A stretch of DNA of 64,000 nt from Chloroflexota bacterium (GCA_012522475.1 JAAYKH010000068.1:1-64000), one strand, 5' to 3'; positions 33,074 to 42,373 are shown, numbered from the stretch's first letter. Numbers and translations: made by a program. The notes: generated by a model not told the origin, from the letters alone.

Positions 33074-33433
33074 CTATCGATTTGAACGGCGCAGCATGAT
33101 GATCATCAAGCCGAGGATAAAGCCGCCCAAGATAATCAGTAGGGCATCCTGGCGTTCGTTACGGTCTTCAAGGAAGACGAAGGTTTCGGTTTCGCCAAGC
33201 TCTGTGGCCGGAGGAGCGGGTTTAGTTTTCTTTTCCTCAAGGCGGATGAAGGGTTTTAGCTCCTGAAGCTTAGCTTCTTTGATACCAGGGACACGAATCA
33301 GGTCATCGATTTTTTCGTAGGGCCTGTTTTCGATAATCCGTTTTGCCAACCCGGGCCCAATGCCTCGCAGGGTGGTTAGCTCGGCTATTGTCGCCCGATT
33401 GATGTCAATAAAGGTTTGTTGCGCTTCTTTCAT
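33074..33433 (-). CDS. Helix-hairpin-helix protein with C-terminal membrane helix
   Basis: A 119-residue protein. Residues 8-62 hold two helix-hairpin-helix motifs like ComEA (DINRATIAELTTLRGIGPGLA, here quoted in part as INRATIAELTTL and GIGPGLAKRII). A linker follows and then a hydrophobic helix at about 94-114 with a basic end (LRRSNR). The order is the reverse of ComEA, which has the membrane helix first; with no signal peptide the HhH part would sit in the cytoplasm. AGGAG lies 7 bases before the ATG. A promoter is visible. It probably binds DNA near the membrane. Confidence 0.75.
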   Translation of the reverse strand: MKEAQQTFIDINRATIAELTTLRGIGPGLAKRIIENRPYEKIDDLIRVPGIKEAKLQELKPFIRLEEKKTKPAPPATELGETETFVFLEDRNERQDALLIILGGFILGLMIIMLRRSNR

Positions 33434-33502
33434 GTTGAACTCCTGTCGTCCAGACCGTCAATAAATGAAAACCTGTCACAATTATTCTTTTAGCTTCTCA
33501 TT

Positions 33503-33531
33503 AGTATAACTTGATTAGGCTTAGATTACAA
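33503..33531 (-). promoter_or_regulatory. Promoter of the HhH protein gene
   Basis: On the minus strand TTGTAA (33526-33531), 17 bases, TATACT (33503-33508). Leader of about 63 bases. Confidence 0.6.
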
Positions 33532-33788
33532 TTCCAGCCAAGATCTGTATTGCTGTCAGGAAATAATATTTTCACAGACAAATCAGGAAACACCATGTGG
33601 ATGAACAACCTCCTTCAAGTCTTTGGCTCAGAGCCGATTTGAATAATCATAGAAACACCTACCTACCTGCAGCCAGGGAACCCATTTTTGAATTGCAAGC
33701 ACCTTAGCCCATTAACCCAACAACGGATGACTGCTGATGTCATCCGCTGCTGGTTTACGGAGGGAGTCTATTCACCAAAAGGAGAGGA

Positions 33789-33869
33789 ATGAAAAATAGG
33801 TTTTCTCGTAAACGTTGTGGTTTTTTCCAACCAACGACCTACATTATAATGGAGCCAAGTTCCGATTAG
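33789..33869 (+). CDS. Possible small protein, 26 residues
   Basis: An ATG at 33789 preceded by AAAAGGAGAGGA opens a frame of 26 codons ending in TAG at 33867-33869. The peptide begins MKNRFSRKRCGFF, so it is basic at the N-terminus, with PTTYII later. No promoter is obvious. It could be a small regulatory peptide or a chance frame. Confidence 0.25.
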   Translation: MKNRFSRKRCGFFQPTTYIIMEPSSD

Positions 33870-33956
33870 TTTAAGAGCGTGTTAAAGTTCAATCAGCATC
33901 AGGTTATTAATTAATCTGAGGAATAACCCCGCGGAAGGCCAGGCATCACTAACAAA

Positions 33957-33984
33957 CAGACCCCTCGGTACGAGGAGGGGTCTG
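33957..33984 (-). terminator. Terminator of the sugar ABC operon
   Basis: CAGACCCCTC (33957-33966), 8-base loop, GAGGGGTCTG (33975-33984): a perfect 10-bp stem. On the minus strand TTTGTT follows. It lies 38 bp past the stop codon of the substrate-binding protein. Confidence 0.8.
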
Positions 33985-34021
33985 TTCTGGTTTGATTAAA
34001 CCAAGTCAAACTTGGCGTTAA

Positions 34022-35440
34022 CTACTCAGAGATCTCTGCGACCAGGTCATTGGCTGTTTGTGTCAGCCGGTCAAGGATTTCTCGAACCTCAACCTCACTG
34101 GTGGCGTTATAAAGTTCTGCAGCGAAATCGCCAACTGCACGCCGCACGGATGACCACGCAGGGAAGGTCTGGGGTTCCGAGGGGCCGATCGCAGCCAACT
34201 TCACACCAGAAGCCCATACGGGGTTCTCCTGTCCATAATCAGCCAGCAGGGCTTCGGTGGAGAATTGTGTACCGTAGTAACCGCTTTCCTTCACCCAGCG
34301 TGCCTGAATTTCAGGAGAGGTAAGCCATTTGACAAACAGCCAGGACGCCATTTCGAAATCTGGCAAACTGGGAACAACGCCCAGCATTTGCTGGAAAGCA
34401 TTCACGGCCAGGTGCCCGTCCGGGCCCGGGGCAGCAATCCAGCCCCAGATGTCATCATTGTCGGCTTCTTCAAAAGCTGCTTCGTAGTAGGGCTCACCAG
34501 CGGTGGAGCTCATCGTGATGATTGCCTTGCGCTGTCCTTGTTCGGGGTTCGGGTAATCCTGAGTCTGCCATTCACAACCATCGTTTTTCAGGTCCAAAAT
34601 GTACATGGAAGCATCCACAGCAGCCTGAGAGGTGAAGTCGTAGGCATCGCCAGCATCATTGAGTTCTTTGCCACCGAAGGCGTACAGGAAGTGCAACCAG
34701 TTGGTGGTATTGGGGGCATAGATCAAACCGCCAGTGCCTGCAAAATCACCGCCGATGGACGTATTGTCAGCCGCAGCTGCACACACCAGGTCTTTTAGCT
34801 CGGCCGAAGTGGTGGGTGGTTGATCAAAGCCCAGCTCCTCTGCCCAGGTGAAGTTGTACACCAGCACATTAGCAGATTGGGTCATCGGGTAAGCAACCCA
34901 GGCGCCATCGGGCATGCTGCCGGCTTCTTTCAGGTGAGGATACAGGTCTGCCATCTCTTCAGCGGTCAGGCCATATTTCGCATCCTCAATATAGGGATTC
35001 AGGTCGGCAATAAAACCGACGGAATACCAGTCTGCCAGAGAATTAGTATAGGCCATCACCACATCCGGCAGGTCACCCGATTGGATGCCAGCGTTCATCT
35101 TATCTTCAACATCGCGATAGCTGCCCTGATCGAGGGAATCGACCACGATGCCATAAGGATTGGTGTCATTAAATTCATCCACCAAAGCCTGTAAAGCCGC
35201 ACCGGGCGCATCGGAATACACATGCCAGAATTGAACCGTCACACCTTCAAACTCGGGAGCTTCTTCAATCACTTCTGGTTCTTCAACTTCGGGTTCCGGC
35301 TCTGGTTCAGCAGGTTTTTCTTCAACTGGCGCTTCAACTACGGGCTCTTCAACGGGCTCGGGCGCCTGTTTGGGGCCGCAAGCTGCCAGCATCAAGGAAA
35401 ACAAGATGACTAGCGAAAGTAAAACATTTAGTTTTTTCAT
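34022..35440 (-). CDS. Sugar ABC transporter substrate-binding lipoprotein (family 1)
   Basis: A 472-residue extracytoplasmic binding protein. Signal peptide with lipobox LAAC (Cys21), then a 40-residue Pro/Glu/Val linker, then the family-1 fold starting VTVQFWHVYSDAPG and including GDLPDVVMAYT, ADLNPYIED and, near the end, WLFVKWLTSPEIQARW. Such proteins bind oligosaccharides or glycerol phosphates and deliver them to the permeases encoded directly upstream. It is the last gene of the operon, with a 99-bp gap before it. No ATPase gene is present, so a shared MsmX-type ATPase must be encoded elsewhere. Confidence 0.9.
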   Translation of the reverse strand: MKKLNVLLSLVILFSLMLAACGPKQAPEPVEEPVVEAPVEEKPAEPEPEPEVEEPEVIEEAPEFEGVTVQFWHVYSDAPGAALQALVDEFNDTNPYGIVVDSLDQGSYRDVEDKMNAGIQSGDLPDVVMAYTNSLADWYSVGFIADLNPYIEDAKYGLTAEEMADLYPHLKEAGSMPDGAWVAYPMTQSANVLVYNFTWAEELGFDQPPTTSAELKDLVCAAAADNTSIGGDFAGTGGLIYAPNTTNWLHFLYAFGGKELNDAGDAYDFTSQAAVDASMYILDLKNDGCEWQTQDYPNPEQGQRKAIITMSSTAGEPYYEAAFEEADNDDIWGWIAAPGPDGHLAVNAFQQMLGVVPSLPDFEMASWLFVKWLTSPEIQARWVKESGYYGTQFSTEALLADYGQENPVWASGVKLAAIGPSEPQTFPAWSSVRRAVGDFAAELYNATSEVEVREILDRLTQTANDLVAEISE

Positions 35441-35507
35441 GGAATTTTCGTCTCCTCTAAATTAAAATGGTTTCAAATTAACGGATACTCGTCTTGGTTT
35501 AATGATA

Positions 35508-35522
35508 CGTTTGAACCTCCTC
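35508..35522 (-). promoter_or_regulatory. Extra Shine-Dalgarno-like sequence before the sugar-binding protein
   Basis: On the minus strand GAGAGAGGAGGTTC lies about 75 bases upstream of the substrate-binding protein start and not next to any start codon. A similar orphan site precedes ecfS and the family-5 binding protein. Confidence 0.35.
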
Positions 35523-35539
35523 TCTCTATTGCTAATCAA

Positions 35540-36406
35540 TTAGCCTTTCAAACCTGATCGGGCAATACTATCGGTAAATTGCCGTTGTGTAAAGAAATAA
35601 ATGATCAGGATTGGGATAATGGTAATAAACGCGCCGGCCATTGTCAGGTGAATTAACTGCCCGGCTTCATCCACAAAGTTCATCAAACCCACAGAAATTG
35701 GACGCCAATCGGGTGTGTTCGTCACCAGCATCGGCCAGGCCAGCGAATTCCAGGTACCAATAAAGGACAACACCAAAATAACCATCAGGGGCGCCTTTGA
35801 AAGGGGCAGCACCACCCGAAACAAAAACCGCAAGTGTCCGGCGCCGTCGATTTGAGCCGCGTCATACAGCTCATTTGGTACCTGCGCAAAAAACTGTTTA
35901 AGCAAAAAGATTGAAAAAATACTCCCCATAAATGGGATTGTCAACGCGGGCCAGTTGTTGATCCAGGGAATTGGCCCGATGCGCCCCAGCCAGGTCACCG
36001 TCAGGAAATTCGGGATGATCAGCACCATGGCCGGAATCATGATTGTGCTCAACATGATATTGAAGATCAGGTCGCGCCCCGGAAATTCAATGCGCGCGAA
36101 GGCATAGGCAGCAAACACGCTGAAGGTTACCTCACCCGAAAGGGTGATCAAGGTGATCATCAAGCTGTTCACAAAGAATTTCGAAAATTGCGCCCGCCGC
36201 CAGGCTTCTGCGTAGTTCTGAAACTGAGGCGAGGCAGGAAAAAAGGCCGTTCCCAAGGCTTCACCCAGCGTCATTAAAGAAGTGGAAATCATCCAGATGA
36301 ATGGAAGCAACGAGATAAAAGCGCCTACGAACAAAACCAAGTAAGTCAGCACCTTGCGGCGCTTTGAAATGGAAAAGGAATAGGTTTTTTTAGGTTGTTT
36401 ATCCAT
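35540..36406 (-). CDS. Sugar ABC transporter permease (MalG-like)
   Basis: A 288-residue inner-membrane permease with six hydrophobic segments. The EAA loop that contacts the ATPase is present as [20 protein letters not shown] (about residues 190-210), and the C-terminus [15 protein letters not shown] is typical for MalG-type proteins. Its start overlaps the stop of the upstream permease by 8 bp, so the two are coupled and form a heterodimer. Confidence 0.92.
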   Translation of the reverse strand: MDKQPKKTYSFSISKRRKVLTYLVLFVGAFISLLPFIWMISTSLMTLGEALGTAFFPASPQFQNYAEAWRRAQFSKFFVNSLMITLITLSGEVTFSVFAAYAFARIEFPGRDLIFNIMLSTIMIPAMVLIIPNFLTVTWLGRIGPIPWINNWPALTIPFMGSIFSIFLLKQFFAQVPNELYDAAQIDGAGHLRFLFRVVLPLSKAPLMVILVLSFIGTWNSLAWPMLVTNTPDWRPISVGLMNFVDEAGQLIHLTMAGAFITIIPILIIYFFTQRQFTDSIARSGLKG

Positions 36407-38069
36407 AAAACACCCGTGAGCCCTGAATCCGGTTATTGATGAGGGTTAATGTTAAGATAATGCCAAATAATACAAAAGCCATCGCAGAAGCATAGCCATA
36501 GCGAAGCTTTTCAAAGAATTCGATGAAAATCACCAGGCTGAATGTGTCCGTAGTTCCCAGGGCCATGTTGCTTCTGAAAATCCAGATGGTATTAAACGCC
36601 TTGAAAGTGCCAATGATGCCAATTAACGAGAGGAAATAGGTGGTGGGCGAGAGCAGCGGAAAGGTAATATGTCTGAAAACCTGCCATCCGCTGGCACCGT
36701 CTACTTCAGCTGCGTCGTTCAATTCCTTGGGGATATTGCCCAAACCCGCCAGGTAGATCACCGTGTTATAGCCAACAAAGGTCCACACTGAATGCAAAAT
36801 GATCACGGACATTGCCAGGCTGGGGCCAGCCATCCAGGCAGGTACCGTTTTGCCGAAGTATTCGGCAATCAGGGTGATCACCCCGCGCGGTTCAAACAGC
36901 CATTTCTGGGGGGGCAGCCCCAAAGCCCGTAAGAACATGTTTACAGGGGCAGTGTGCCGGTTAGAAAACATCTGCTGAAAAACCGCTGCACTGGCAATGG
37001 CCGGGGTCACATAAGGAATAAAGTAAATAATCCGGAAGATATTCGAACCGATCAATTTCTGAAACAGCAAAACCGAGAGGAAGATTGAAAGGGTCAACTG
37101 TACTGGCACAGTACCCAGTGAGAAAAACAGCGTTACTTTAAGCCCGTCCCAAACCTGCTTATCACCATTGGCGATGATCATCGGGATTTCACCAATCAAC
37201 AGCCAGCCACCCACCAGCAGCACCAACGCCGCCAGCAGATGCAGCCAAAATCCGCCATTGGTAGCCTGTGTTTCAGCCCGGCGCCAGAGGAGATAGCCCG
37301 CGCCCAGCAGGAGTACACCCGCGCTGATGGAGATCACCTGCGGCCAAATGCCCGGATCGCTGCCCTCAGCCAGGGCGACCTCGTACGCGCCAGCCACTTC
37401 TTGCAATGTGAAAGCCAGCAAACCAATCCCCACGCTCAGCGCCAGAAAACCCAGGGCAAAAAATATTTGGTAATTAAAATTCCTGCGATTCCGCCAAAGC
37501 CGCCTGATGAGCAGACTAACGGCTACACTTGCCAGCAGCGCCAGCAAAAATATTCGCCAGGCGGGCAGTACAGCCTCTGCGCGTAGTGCTTCGCGCAGGA
37601 AGTCTGCAAATACAATCTGTCCTCGTTCCAAACCGCGCACTTTAAAGGCGATATCCAGTACTTCGGGTAAGGCGTGATAAAACCAGTTAAAAAACGCCAG
37701 CACCGTTACCATAAACAAAAAACCAGGGAAAATAGCCAGCCAGGGTTGATCAGCGTGTTTTTTCTTCAGTTTTAAAATGTGTTGAATGATGAAACAAACA
37801 AGGGCCAGCGCACCAATCCCGAGGAAAAAGGCAATCACATAAGCCAGGTTACCGACGGCTGTCCCGTAATTTTTCAGCCCGATCATATCACCCCGGACAA
37901 TGCGCCAGCGGTGCAAACTTACATAAAGCGCGAAAAATACCGGGAAGATGCCAAACAAAAAGACGAGGATGGAAGCAGGGGCGATAAAGATGTAGGCGGT
38001 CAGATATTCCTTCAAGCGCCGTCCCTGGCGCCCGGTAATAGACCTTAGCAAAAAGCTTTTTTTCTTCAT
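36399..38069 (-). CDS. Sugar ABC transporter permease (MalF/UgpA-like) with large membrane insertion
   Basis: A 556-residue permease, much longer than the usual 290-310. The first helix region ([20 protein letters not shown]) and the core (from about 310, with EAA loop [20 protein letters not shown]) are normal. Between them, residues about 72-310, is an insertion with about six extra hydrophobic segments and short charged loops. E. coli MalF also has extra N-terminal helices and a large loop, but there the insert is mostly periplasmic; here it is mostly membrane. It is the first gene of the operon and is preceded by an extended -10 promoter. Confidence 0.9.
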   Translation of the reverse strand: MKKKSFLLRSITGRQGRRLKEYLTAYIFIAPASILVFLFGIFPVFFALYVSLHRWRIVRGDMIGLKNYGTAVGNLAYVIAFFLGIGALALVCFIIQHILKLKKKHADQPWLAIFPGFLFMVTVLAFFNWFYHALPEVLDIAFKVRGLERGQIVFADFLREALRAEAVLPAWRIFLLALLASVAVSLLIRRLWRNRRNFNYQIFFALGFLALSVGIGLLAFTLQEVAGAYEVALAEGSDPGIWPQVISISAGVLLLGAGYLLWRRAETQATNGGFWLHLLAALVLLVGGWLLIGEIPMIIANGDKQVWDGLKVTLFFSLGTVPVQLTLSIFLSVLLFQKLIGSNIFRIIYFIPYVTPAIASAAVFQQMFSNRHTAPVNMFLRALGLPPQKWLFEPRGVITLIAEYFGKTVPAWMAGPSLAMSVIILHSVWTFVGYNTVIYLAGLGNIPKELNDAAEVDGASGWQVFRHITFPLLSPTTYFLSLIGIIGTFKAFNTIWIFRSNMALGTTDTFSLVIFIEFFEKLRYGYASAMAFVLFGIILTLTLINNRIQGSRVFYG

Positions 38070-38377
38070 AGCTTCTCGATTAATCCGATTGATGCAGCAT
38101 TGCCATGTTTTTAAGCGCCTTGATCGGTTCCCGGCACACGAACCCTGGTTTGGCTATCGAAGCTTGCCGGGTTTGTTGTACCTGATCCGCCACGTCACTA
38201 AGCCTGGAACTTGATTATACCAACGATTCATCTCAGGCGGGTTTCTTTAATCCGATATTTTAAGGCAATACCAAACAACCGGCTCGATTTGCAAAGTGAA
38301 CGATGAAAGTATCTTTTGAGAAGGGAGCTGGTTGTTTGTCCACAAGTCTTAACGAGGCATCTCAACCCGGCTTAACT
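38070..38377. other. 308-bp gap: promoter and structured leader of the sugar ABC operon
   Basis: On the minus strand TGGTATAAT (38214-38222) is a perfect extended -10; no -35 is needed or seen. The leader of about 138 bases contains CCCGGCA (38130-38136) and TGCCGGG (38165-38171), able to form a long hairpin. Nearer the alcohol dehydrogenase end lies a 13-bp inverted repeat (38273-38285 with 38325-38337). No gene is seen. Confidence 0.5.
38273..38337. repeat. Long-range inverted repeat between sugar operon and alcohol dehydrogenase
   Basis: AAACAACCGGCTC (38273-38285) matches GAGCTGGTTGTTT (38325-38337) in reverse complement, with one G-T position and 39 bases between. It may terminate the alcohol dehydrogenase gene, whose stop codon is 40 bp away, though it has no T-run beyond the arm. 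Confidence 0.5.
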
Positions 38378-39538
38378 TTACCGGCTCATACGCAAGATTT
38401 CAGCGACCATATCCGGGTTGAGGTGATTACGTTCGCCCAACAAAACCTGGCGCGATTCAAAGCGCGCCCTGATGCGCTCAGCAGCGTCATCGGGATCAAT
38501 ATCGAAGTCGGTCAGCTTGGTGGGCATCCCCAGACGATTGAAAAACTGAATCATTTGGTCCAGGCCAGCCCGAATCACTGCTTCGCCTTCGCCGCTCAAA
38601 CCCCAAACCCGGCGGGCATATTGCACCAATTTATCCGCCTTATACTGGCGTTGATGCCAGAACAAATAGGGCATAACCACAGCCAGCGATTCGGCATGAT
38701 CAATCCCATAAAAAGCGGTGAGCTCATGCCCAATCATATGTGTTGCCCAATCCTCGGGAACACCTTTGTTGATCAGTTTGTTAAGTGCGCTGGTGGCAGC
38801 CCACATGAAATTGGCGCGTGTAGCATAATCCGGCGGGGTTTTTAGCGCATCTTCGCCAATTTCCTGGAGTGTGAGCAGAATTCCCTCGGCCTGTCGATCC
38901 TGTAATAAAGCATCCACAGGATAGGTGGCATACTGTTCCAGCACATGAGCATACGCATCCACAATACCATTGCGCACCTGTTTAATGGGCAAGGAGAAGG
39001 TCGTCGTCGGGTCTAAGATTGAAAACAGCGGGAAAACAGCTTCGCTCGCCCAGGCTACCTTTTCCTCGGTGGACCGGCGAGAAATCACAGATGTACCGTT
39101 CATCTCGGAGGCTGTCGCTGGCAGGGTTAATACCGTTCCTAACGGCAGCGCATCACCCAGTTTGATAGCCGTTTCCTTGGTCACAATATCCCATACCGCA
39201 TTACCCCGGTACGGGATGCCTGCGGCAACCAGTTTCGCCCCGTCGATCACCGAGCCTCCACCCACTGCCAGAACAAAATCCACGCCCTTTTCGCGGCCTA
39301 AAAGAATGGCTTTCATCAGGGTGTCATAATCTGGGTTGGGTTCAATACCTGCGAACTCAATGATATTCCGACCGGTCAGCGCTGAAACTACCTGCTCGTA
39401 CACGCCATTGCGCTTGATCGATCCGCCCCCATATAACATTAACACCGACGCACTCGGCGGAACCAGGTGCTTTAAATTGGCAATGGTACCCTGGCCAAAA
39501 ACAATCCGGGTTGGGTTGAAATATTCAAAGTTATTCAT
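38378..39538 (-). CDS. Iron-containing alcohol dehydrogenase (YqhD/butanol dehydrogenase type)
   Basis: A 386-residue group III alcohol dehydrogenase, which reduces aldehydes with NAD(P)H. It begins NNFEYFNPTRIVFGQGTI, has LMLYGGGSIKRNGVY and LAVGGGSVIDGAKL for the nucleotide, and the metal ligands in DAYAHVLEQ, HMIGHELTAFYGIDH (Asp and three His). The N-terminal GGGSIKRNG resembles the NADP-specific YqhD/BdhA group. It stands alone between the sugar operon and the YihY gene on the same strand. The physiological aldehyde is unknown. Confidence 0.92.
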   Translation of the reverse strand: MNNFEYFNPTRIVFGQGTIANLKHLVPPSASVLMLYGGGSIKRNGVYEQVVSALTGRNIIEFAGIEPNPDYDTLMKAILLGREKGVDFVLAVGGGSVIDGAKLVAAGIPYRGNAVWDIVTKETAIKLGDALPLGTVLTLPATASEMNGTSVISRRSTEEKVAWASEAVFPLFSILDPTTTFSLPIKQVRNGIVDAYAHVLEQYATYPVDALLQDRQAEGILLTLQEIGEDALKTPPDYATRANFMWAATSALNKLINKGVPEDWATHMIGHELTAFYGIDHAESLAVVMPYLFWHQRQYKADKLVQYARRVWGLSGEGEAVIRAGLDQMIQFFNRLGMPTKLTDFDIDPDDAAERIRARFESRQVLLGERNHLNPDMVAEILRMSR

Positions 39539-39631
39539 GGCATGCTTCCTCTTGTTAATCCTTGTTTTAATCTGGGTCTTGATATACCTCCCAGGTAATT
39601 TTTTATCAATCGTGATAAGTGTCGCAAATTC

Positions 39632-40543
39632 TCACTCCTCGGGTCGGTTTTGTTTTGAAGCTTGAATCGCCGCGGTCAAGTGGGCGCCGATCAGGACGAT
39701 AAGCGCCGTTAGATAAACCCAGAATAGCAACGCCACAATCGTACCTAACGAACCATACACCAGTTGATATTGGCTGAGTCCGCTGCTCAGGTACCAGGTG
39801 AAACCGTTATTTAGCAGCACCCAGGCCACGCCAGCGATCAGCCCACCAAAAAAAGAAGCCCGACGGCTGACATCCACCGTGGGAACCCACTGGTACAGCG
39901 CCCCAAACATCATCCAGTTCACCAATACCGGCACCAGGAAACCCCCAATTTGCCAGATAATGGTTTCGTGCAAATAAAAGCCATTAATGGGTATCTCGAT
40001 CACGGGTATCAAGCCAATTAAAGTTGAGACTACCAGAGAGAGTAATAAGAGCAGGCCAATGCTGAAAAAGATCACCAATCCCCGTAACCGGCCTTTGAAA
40101 AAGTCCAGTAAAACTGCCTGCGGAAAGGCACGATTAATATTCCTGGCTAAAATATTAAAGACACTGGTTGCAGACCAAACCAACGATAACAGCGCCACAA
40201 AGGTCACCGCTCCACGCAGCCTGAGCACGTGATTCATGTTCTGGATAACCAAGTCTTCAGCACCGGGGATGACGCCTTCTAATAAGTTTAAGAGCTGGAT
40301 TTGTGCGACCTGGGTATCTACAAAAAAGCTGCCAACTACAATGAACACCAGCAGCATCGGAAAGATCGAAAAGAAAGCATAATAAGCGAGACTGGCCGCG
40401 GTTTCCGCCCCGCGCTCTTCAGCAAACCTGACCATGGTCATCCGGAGAATTCCCAAAACACCGCCGCTGAGATCATCAATTCGGTGATAGCGAGCTTTCA
40501 ACCATACTGTGGCTTTTTGATAAATTTCTTTAAACTTCATCAT
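39632..40543 (-). CDS. YihY/BrkB-family inner-membrane protein
   Basis: A membrane protein of about 303 residues with six hydrophobic segments, once called ribonuclease BN but now of unknown function. Typical sequence: AETAASLAYYAFFSIFPMLLVFIVVG near its first helix (quoted in part as AASLAYYAFFSIFPML) and WVLLNNGFTWYLS and YGSLGTIVALLFWVYL near the end. The C-terminus is polar. A TTG at 40588 could add 15 residues, but the double Met start near 40543 fits the family better. No strong ribosome site is seen for either. Confidence 0.85.
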   Translation of the reverse strand: MMKFKEIYQKATVWLKARYHRIDDLSGGVLGILRMTMVRFAEERGAETAASLAYYAFFSIFPMLLVFIVVGSFFVDTQVAQIQLLNLLEGVIPGAEDLVIQNMNHVLRLRGAVTFVALLSLVWSATSVFNILARNINRAFPQAVLLDFFKGRLRGLVIFFSIGLLLLLSLVVSTLIGLIPVIEIPINGFYLHETIIWQIGGFLVPVLVNWMMFGALYQWVPTVDVSRRASFFGGLIAGVAWVLLNNGFTWYLSSGLSQYQLVYGSLGTIVALLFWVYLTALIVLIGAHLTAAIQASKQNRPEE

Positions 40544-40699
40544 CAATTTTTTAATGGCCTGGGCTTTATTATACTTAGTTAATTGCAAAGGCTAAAAAAC
40601 ATCACAGGTTCACCCGCCCTTCCATAACCGGGCCATCATCAGGCTTTGCCTCAAGTATAATTGCACCTGGCGATCAATTCAGCGTAAAGGACAATAAGT

Positions 40700-41092
40700 A
40701 TGGAAATTAAAACCATCCAAAATTACTATGCTGCCCGCGGCTTGCAATGGCCCAGTGCGAAGGATGCCCTGTGGTTTTTCCTGTCAGAGGTGGGTGAACT
40801 GGCCGAAGCTTACCTGGCACACCATAAAGAGGCGCTCACAGCAGAAGAAATTGAAATGCTGAAAGTCTTTTCAGAGGAGGGGTATCACGCCGATGAGATC
40901 GTCTCCCGTGTGGAAGGCTGGATCCGAAACAATGATCGGGTAAAAAAAGAGGATATCGGCAAAGAAGTTGCCGACTGCGAGATGATGCTTGCAGTCTTCA
41001 TGTACAGTTTAACGCAGAGCACCCCGGATGAGGCTTTGCTAAAAAAGATGCAGGAGAAATTGGGCAGTCGAGCAGATTTATTAAACGATTAA
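40700..41092 (+). CDS. MazG-like nucleotide pyrophosphohydrolase
   Basis: A 130-residue protein of the all-alpha NTP pyrophosphatase group, which hydrolyses NTPs or dNTPs to NMP and pyrophosphate. The metal-binding FFLSEVGELAEA (ExxE) and, later, KEVADCEMMLAVF (ExxD) are in place. A 45-residue insertion between them (LAHHKEALTAEEIEMLKVF and after) makes it longer than the smallest members. AAAGGA lies upstream of the ATG. Single gene. Confidence 0.85.
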   Translation: MEIKTIQNYYAARGLQWPSAKDALWFFLSEVGELAEAYLAHHKEALTAEEIEMLKVFSEEGYHADEIVSRVEGWIRNNDRVKKEDIGKEVADCEMMLAVFMYSLTQSTPDEALLKKMQEKLGSRADLLND

Positions 41093-41238
41093 CCACAAGC
41101 AGGCAGGGTTTTCAGGCCGCCTGAACAAGGGTTTTTGTTCCGTCAAATTACTTTTCCCTTTCCAGACCTGCAGCTCGGCTCCAGAGATTCCACAACGATC
41201 AATGATACAGTAGATGATCGCTGTCAGACCGAATAAAA

Positions 41239-41264
41239 ATCCCCTGGCAAGTTTGCCAGGGGAT
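41239..41264. terminator. Bidirectional terminator
   Basis: TCCCCTGGC (41240-41248) and GCCAGGGGA (41255-41263) with a 6-base loop; A5 before and T5 after. It serves the lipoprotein gene (minus) and can also stop transcription from mazG (plus). Confidence 0.85.
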
Positions 41265-41288
41265 TTTTGCTCGAAACGGTAATCTGAC

Positions 41289-42305
41289 CTAATTTTGTAA
41301 GTATTCGTAACGTGCCTTTAATGTGTTCGTGATATAGTTTTGCCACAAATCGATCATAACCTGAGTTTTATAATCATGGGTCGAGAAGGTCTGCCAGATC
41401 ATGCGTCCGTCCATGCACTCGGCCAACAATCCAAATTTTGAATCATCATTTTGCAAGAGTCCTCCCAACAGGCGCGCCTCGGAATCCGGTTTGACCTTAA
41501 GAAAATCACCGACATCCCCGTACCACATCACATTATGGGGAATTAACATGCTGATAGGGTTAGGATCTGAGAACAACGGATGCTCCGGGTCAAGCAGGTG
41601 TACCAGATACAGGTTCAGGTTGTCGCCCACCTCCCGCTGCCAATCCTCTTGAAAGTTGATCCCGCATTGCTGCATCACCGGCTGAATGCGCCCATAGGTG
41701 ATATCATCGATATACCAGACTTCCAGGATAATGCTCGCCCCGCGTTCCATCTGTTCAGCAAGCGCGTCGAAGTATTCACCTGAAATATTATCCCTGGATT
41801 CTGCGCCAATGATAATTAAATCCCATTGGGTGGCTGAATTTAATTGCGAGAGCAAGTCACCCATAGCGTCCTTCACGTTGGTGGTGTTACTCCTCAAGCG
41901 CAAACCATCGAGGGCGTCTTGCATCACGATTGTTGCACCCAGACCGTACATATCATCGTATAACAGGATCTGGGCAGAGTGGATCCACTCATCAAAAGTC
42001 AGCTCGGATTCAGGCTCGACCACAGGCTCAATTTCGGTTGGTTGTTCCACAATTTCTCTGGTTGGCTCAAGAGTCTCTATTTGGGTATCCGCTTGGGAAG
42101 GAGATGTCGGTTCATCGGCTTCCGCCGGTTCAACTTCCGCTAAACGGGTTTGTTCCACGGCAACACTGGTTTGTTGAACAGCCAGGGCTGCTTGGGTGCT
42201 TTGTGTTTCCTGGTCTTTCGAAAGAAAAGAGTTCACCAAATTACAGGACATGATAGCAAGTCCTGCTGCGACAATACACACAACAAAGAAAATTTTTCGG
42301 TTCAT
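41289..42305 (-). CDS. Lipoprotein of unknown function, amidotransferase-like fold
   Basis: A 338-residue lipoprotein with lipobox AIMSC (Cys21). Residues 22-105 are a low-complexity Gln/Thr/Glu/Pro linker. The remaining domain has alternating strands and helices, with QILLYDDMYGLGATIVMQDAL and WDLIIIGAESRDNISGEYFD followed by GASIILEVWYIDD (quoted in pieces). This pattern resembles class I glutamine-amidotransferase/ThuA-like folds, but no catalytic Cys-His-Glu set is evident. It has its own promoter (42346-42373) and terminator. The role is unknown; an external binding or scaffold protein is possible. Confidence 0.65.
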   Translation of the reverse strand: MNRKIFFVVCIVAAGLAIMSCNLVNSFLSKDQETQSTQAALAVQQTSVAVEQTRLAEVEPAEADEPTSPSQADTQIETLEPTREIVEQPTEIEPVVEPESELTFDEWIHSAQILLYDDMYGLGATIVMQDALDGLRLRSNTTNVKDAMGDLLSQLNSATQWDLIIIGAESRDNISGEYFDALAEQMERGASIILEVWYIDDITYGRIQPVMQQCGINFQEDWQREVGDNLNLYLVHLLDPEHPLFSDPNPISMLIPHNVMWYGDVGDFLKVKPDSEARLLGGLLQNDDSKFGLLAECMDGRMIWQTFSTHDYKTQVMIDLWQNYITNTLKARYEYLQN

Positions 42306-42345
42306 TGTTAACTCCTAAGCGCATACACCGAGGTTATTAGCACTA

Positions 42346-42373
42346 ATTATATACATAAATCGTCTTAATTCAA
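42346..42373 (-). promoter_or_regulatory. Promoter of the lipoprotein gene
   Basis: On the minus strand TTGAAT (42368-42373), 16 bases, TATAAT (42346-42351); leader about 33 bases. Confidence 0.65.

Larger units (their letters stand above)
33434..34021. other. 588-bp gap between HhH gene and sugar ABC operon
   Basis: It holds the HhH promoter, an inverted repeat CGGATGAC-TGCTGAT-GTCATCCG (33724-33747), a possible 26-residue reading frame with a good ribosome site (33789-33869) and the terminator of the sugar ABC operon (33957-33984). Nothing else is recognised. Confidence 0.5.

Noticed and set aside
33074-33433. Competence gene comEA
   Set aside because: HhH motifs match, but the membrane helix is at the wrong end and no comEC or comEB is adjacent.
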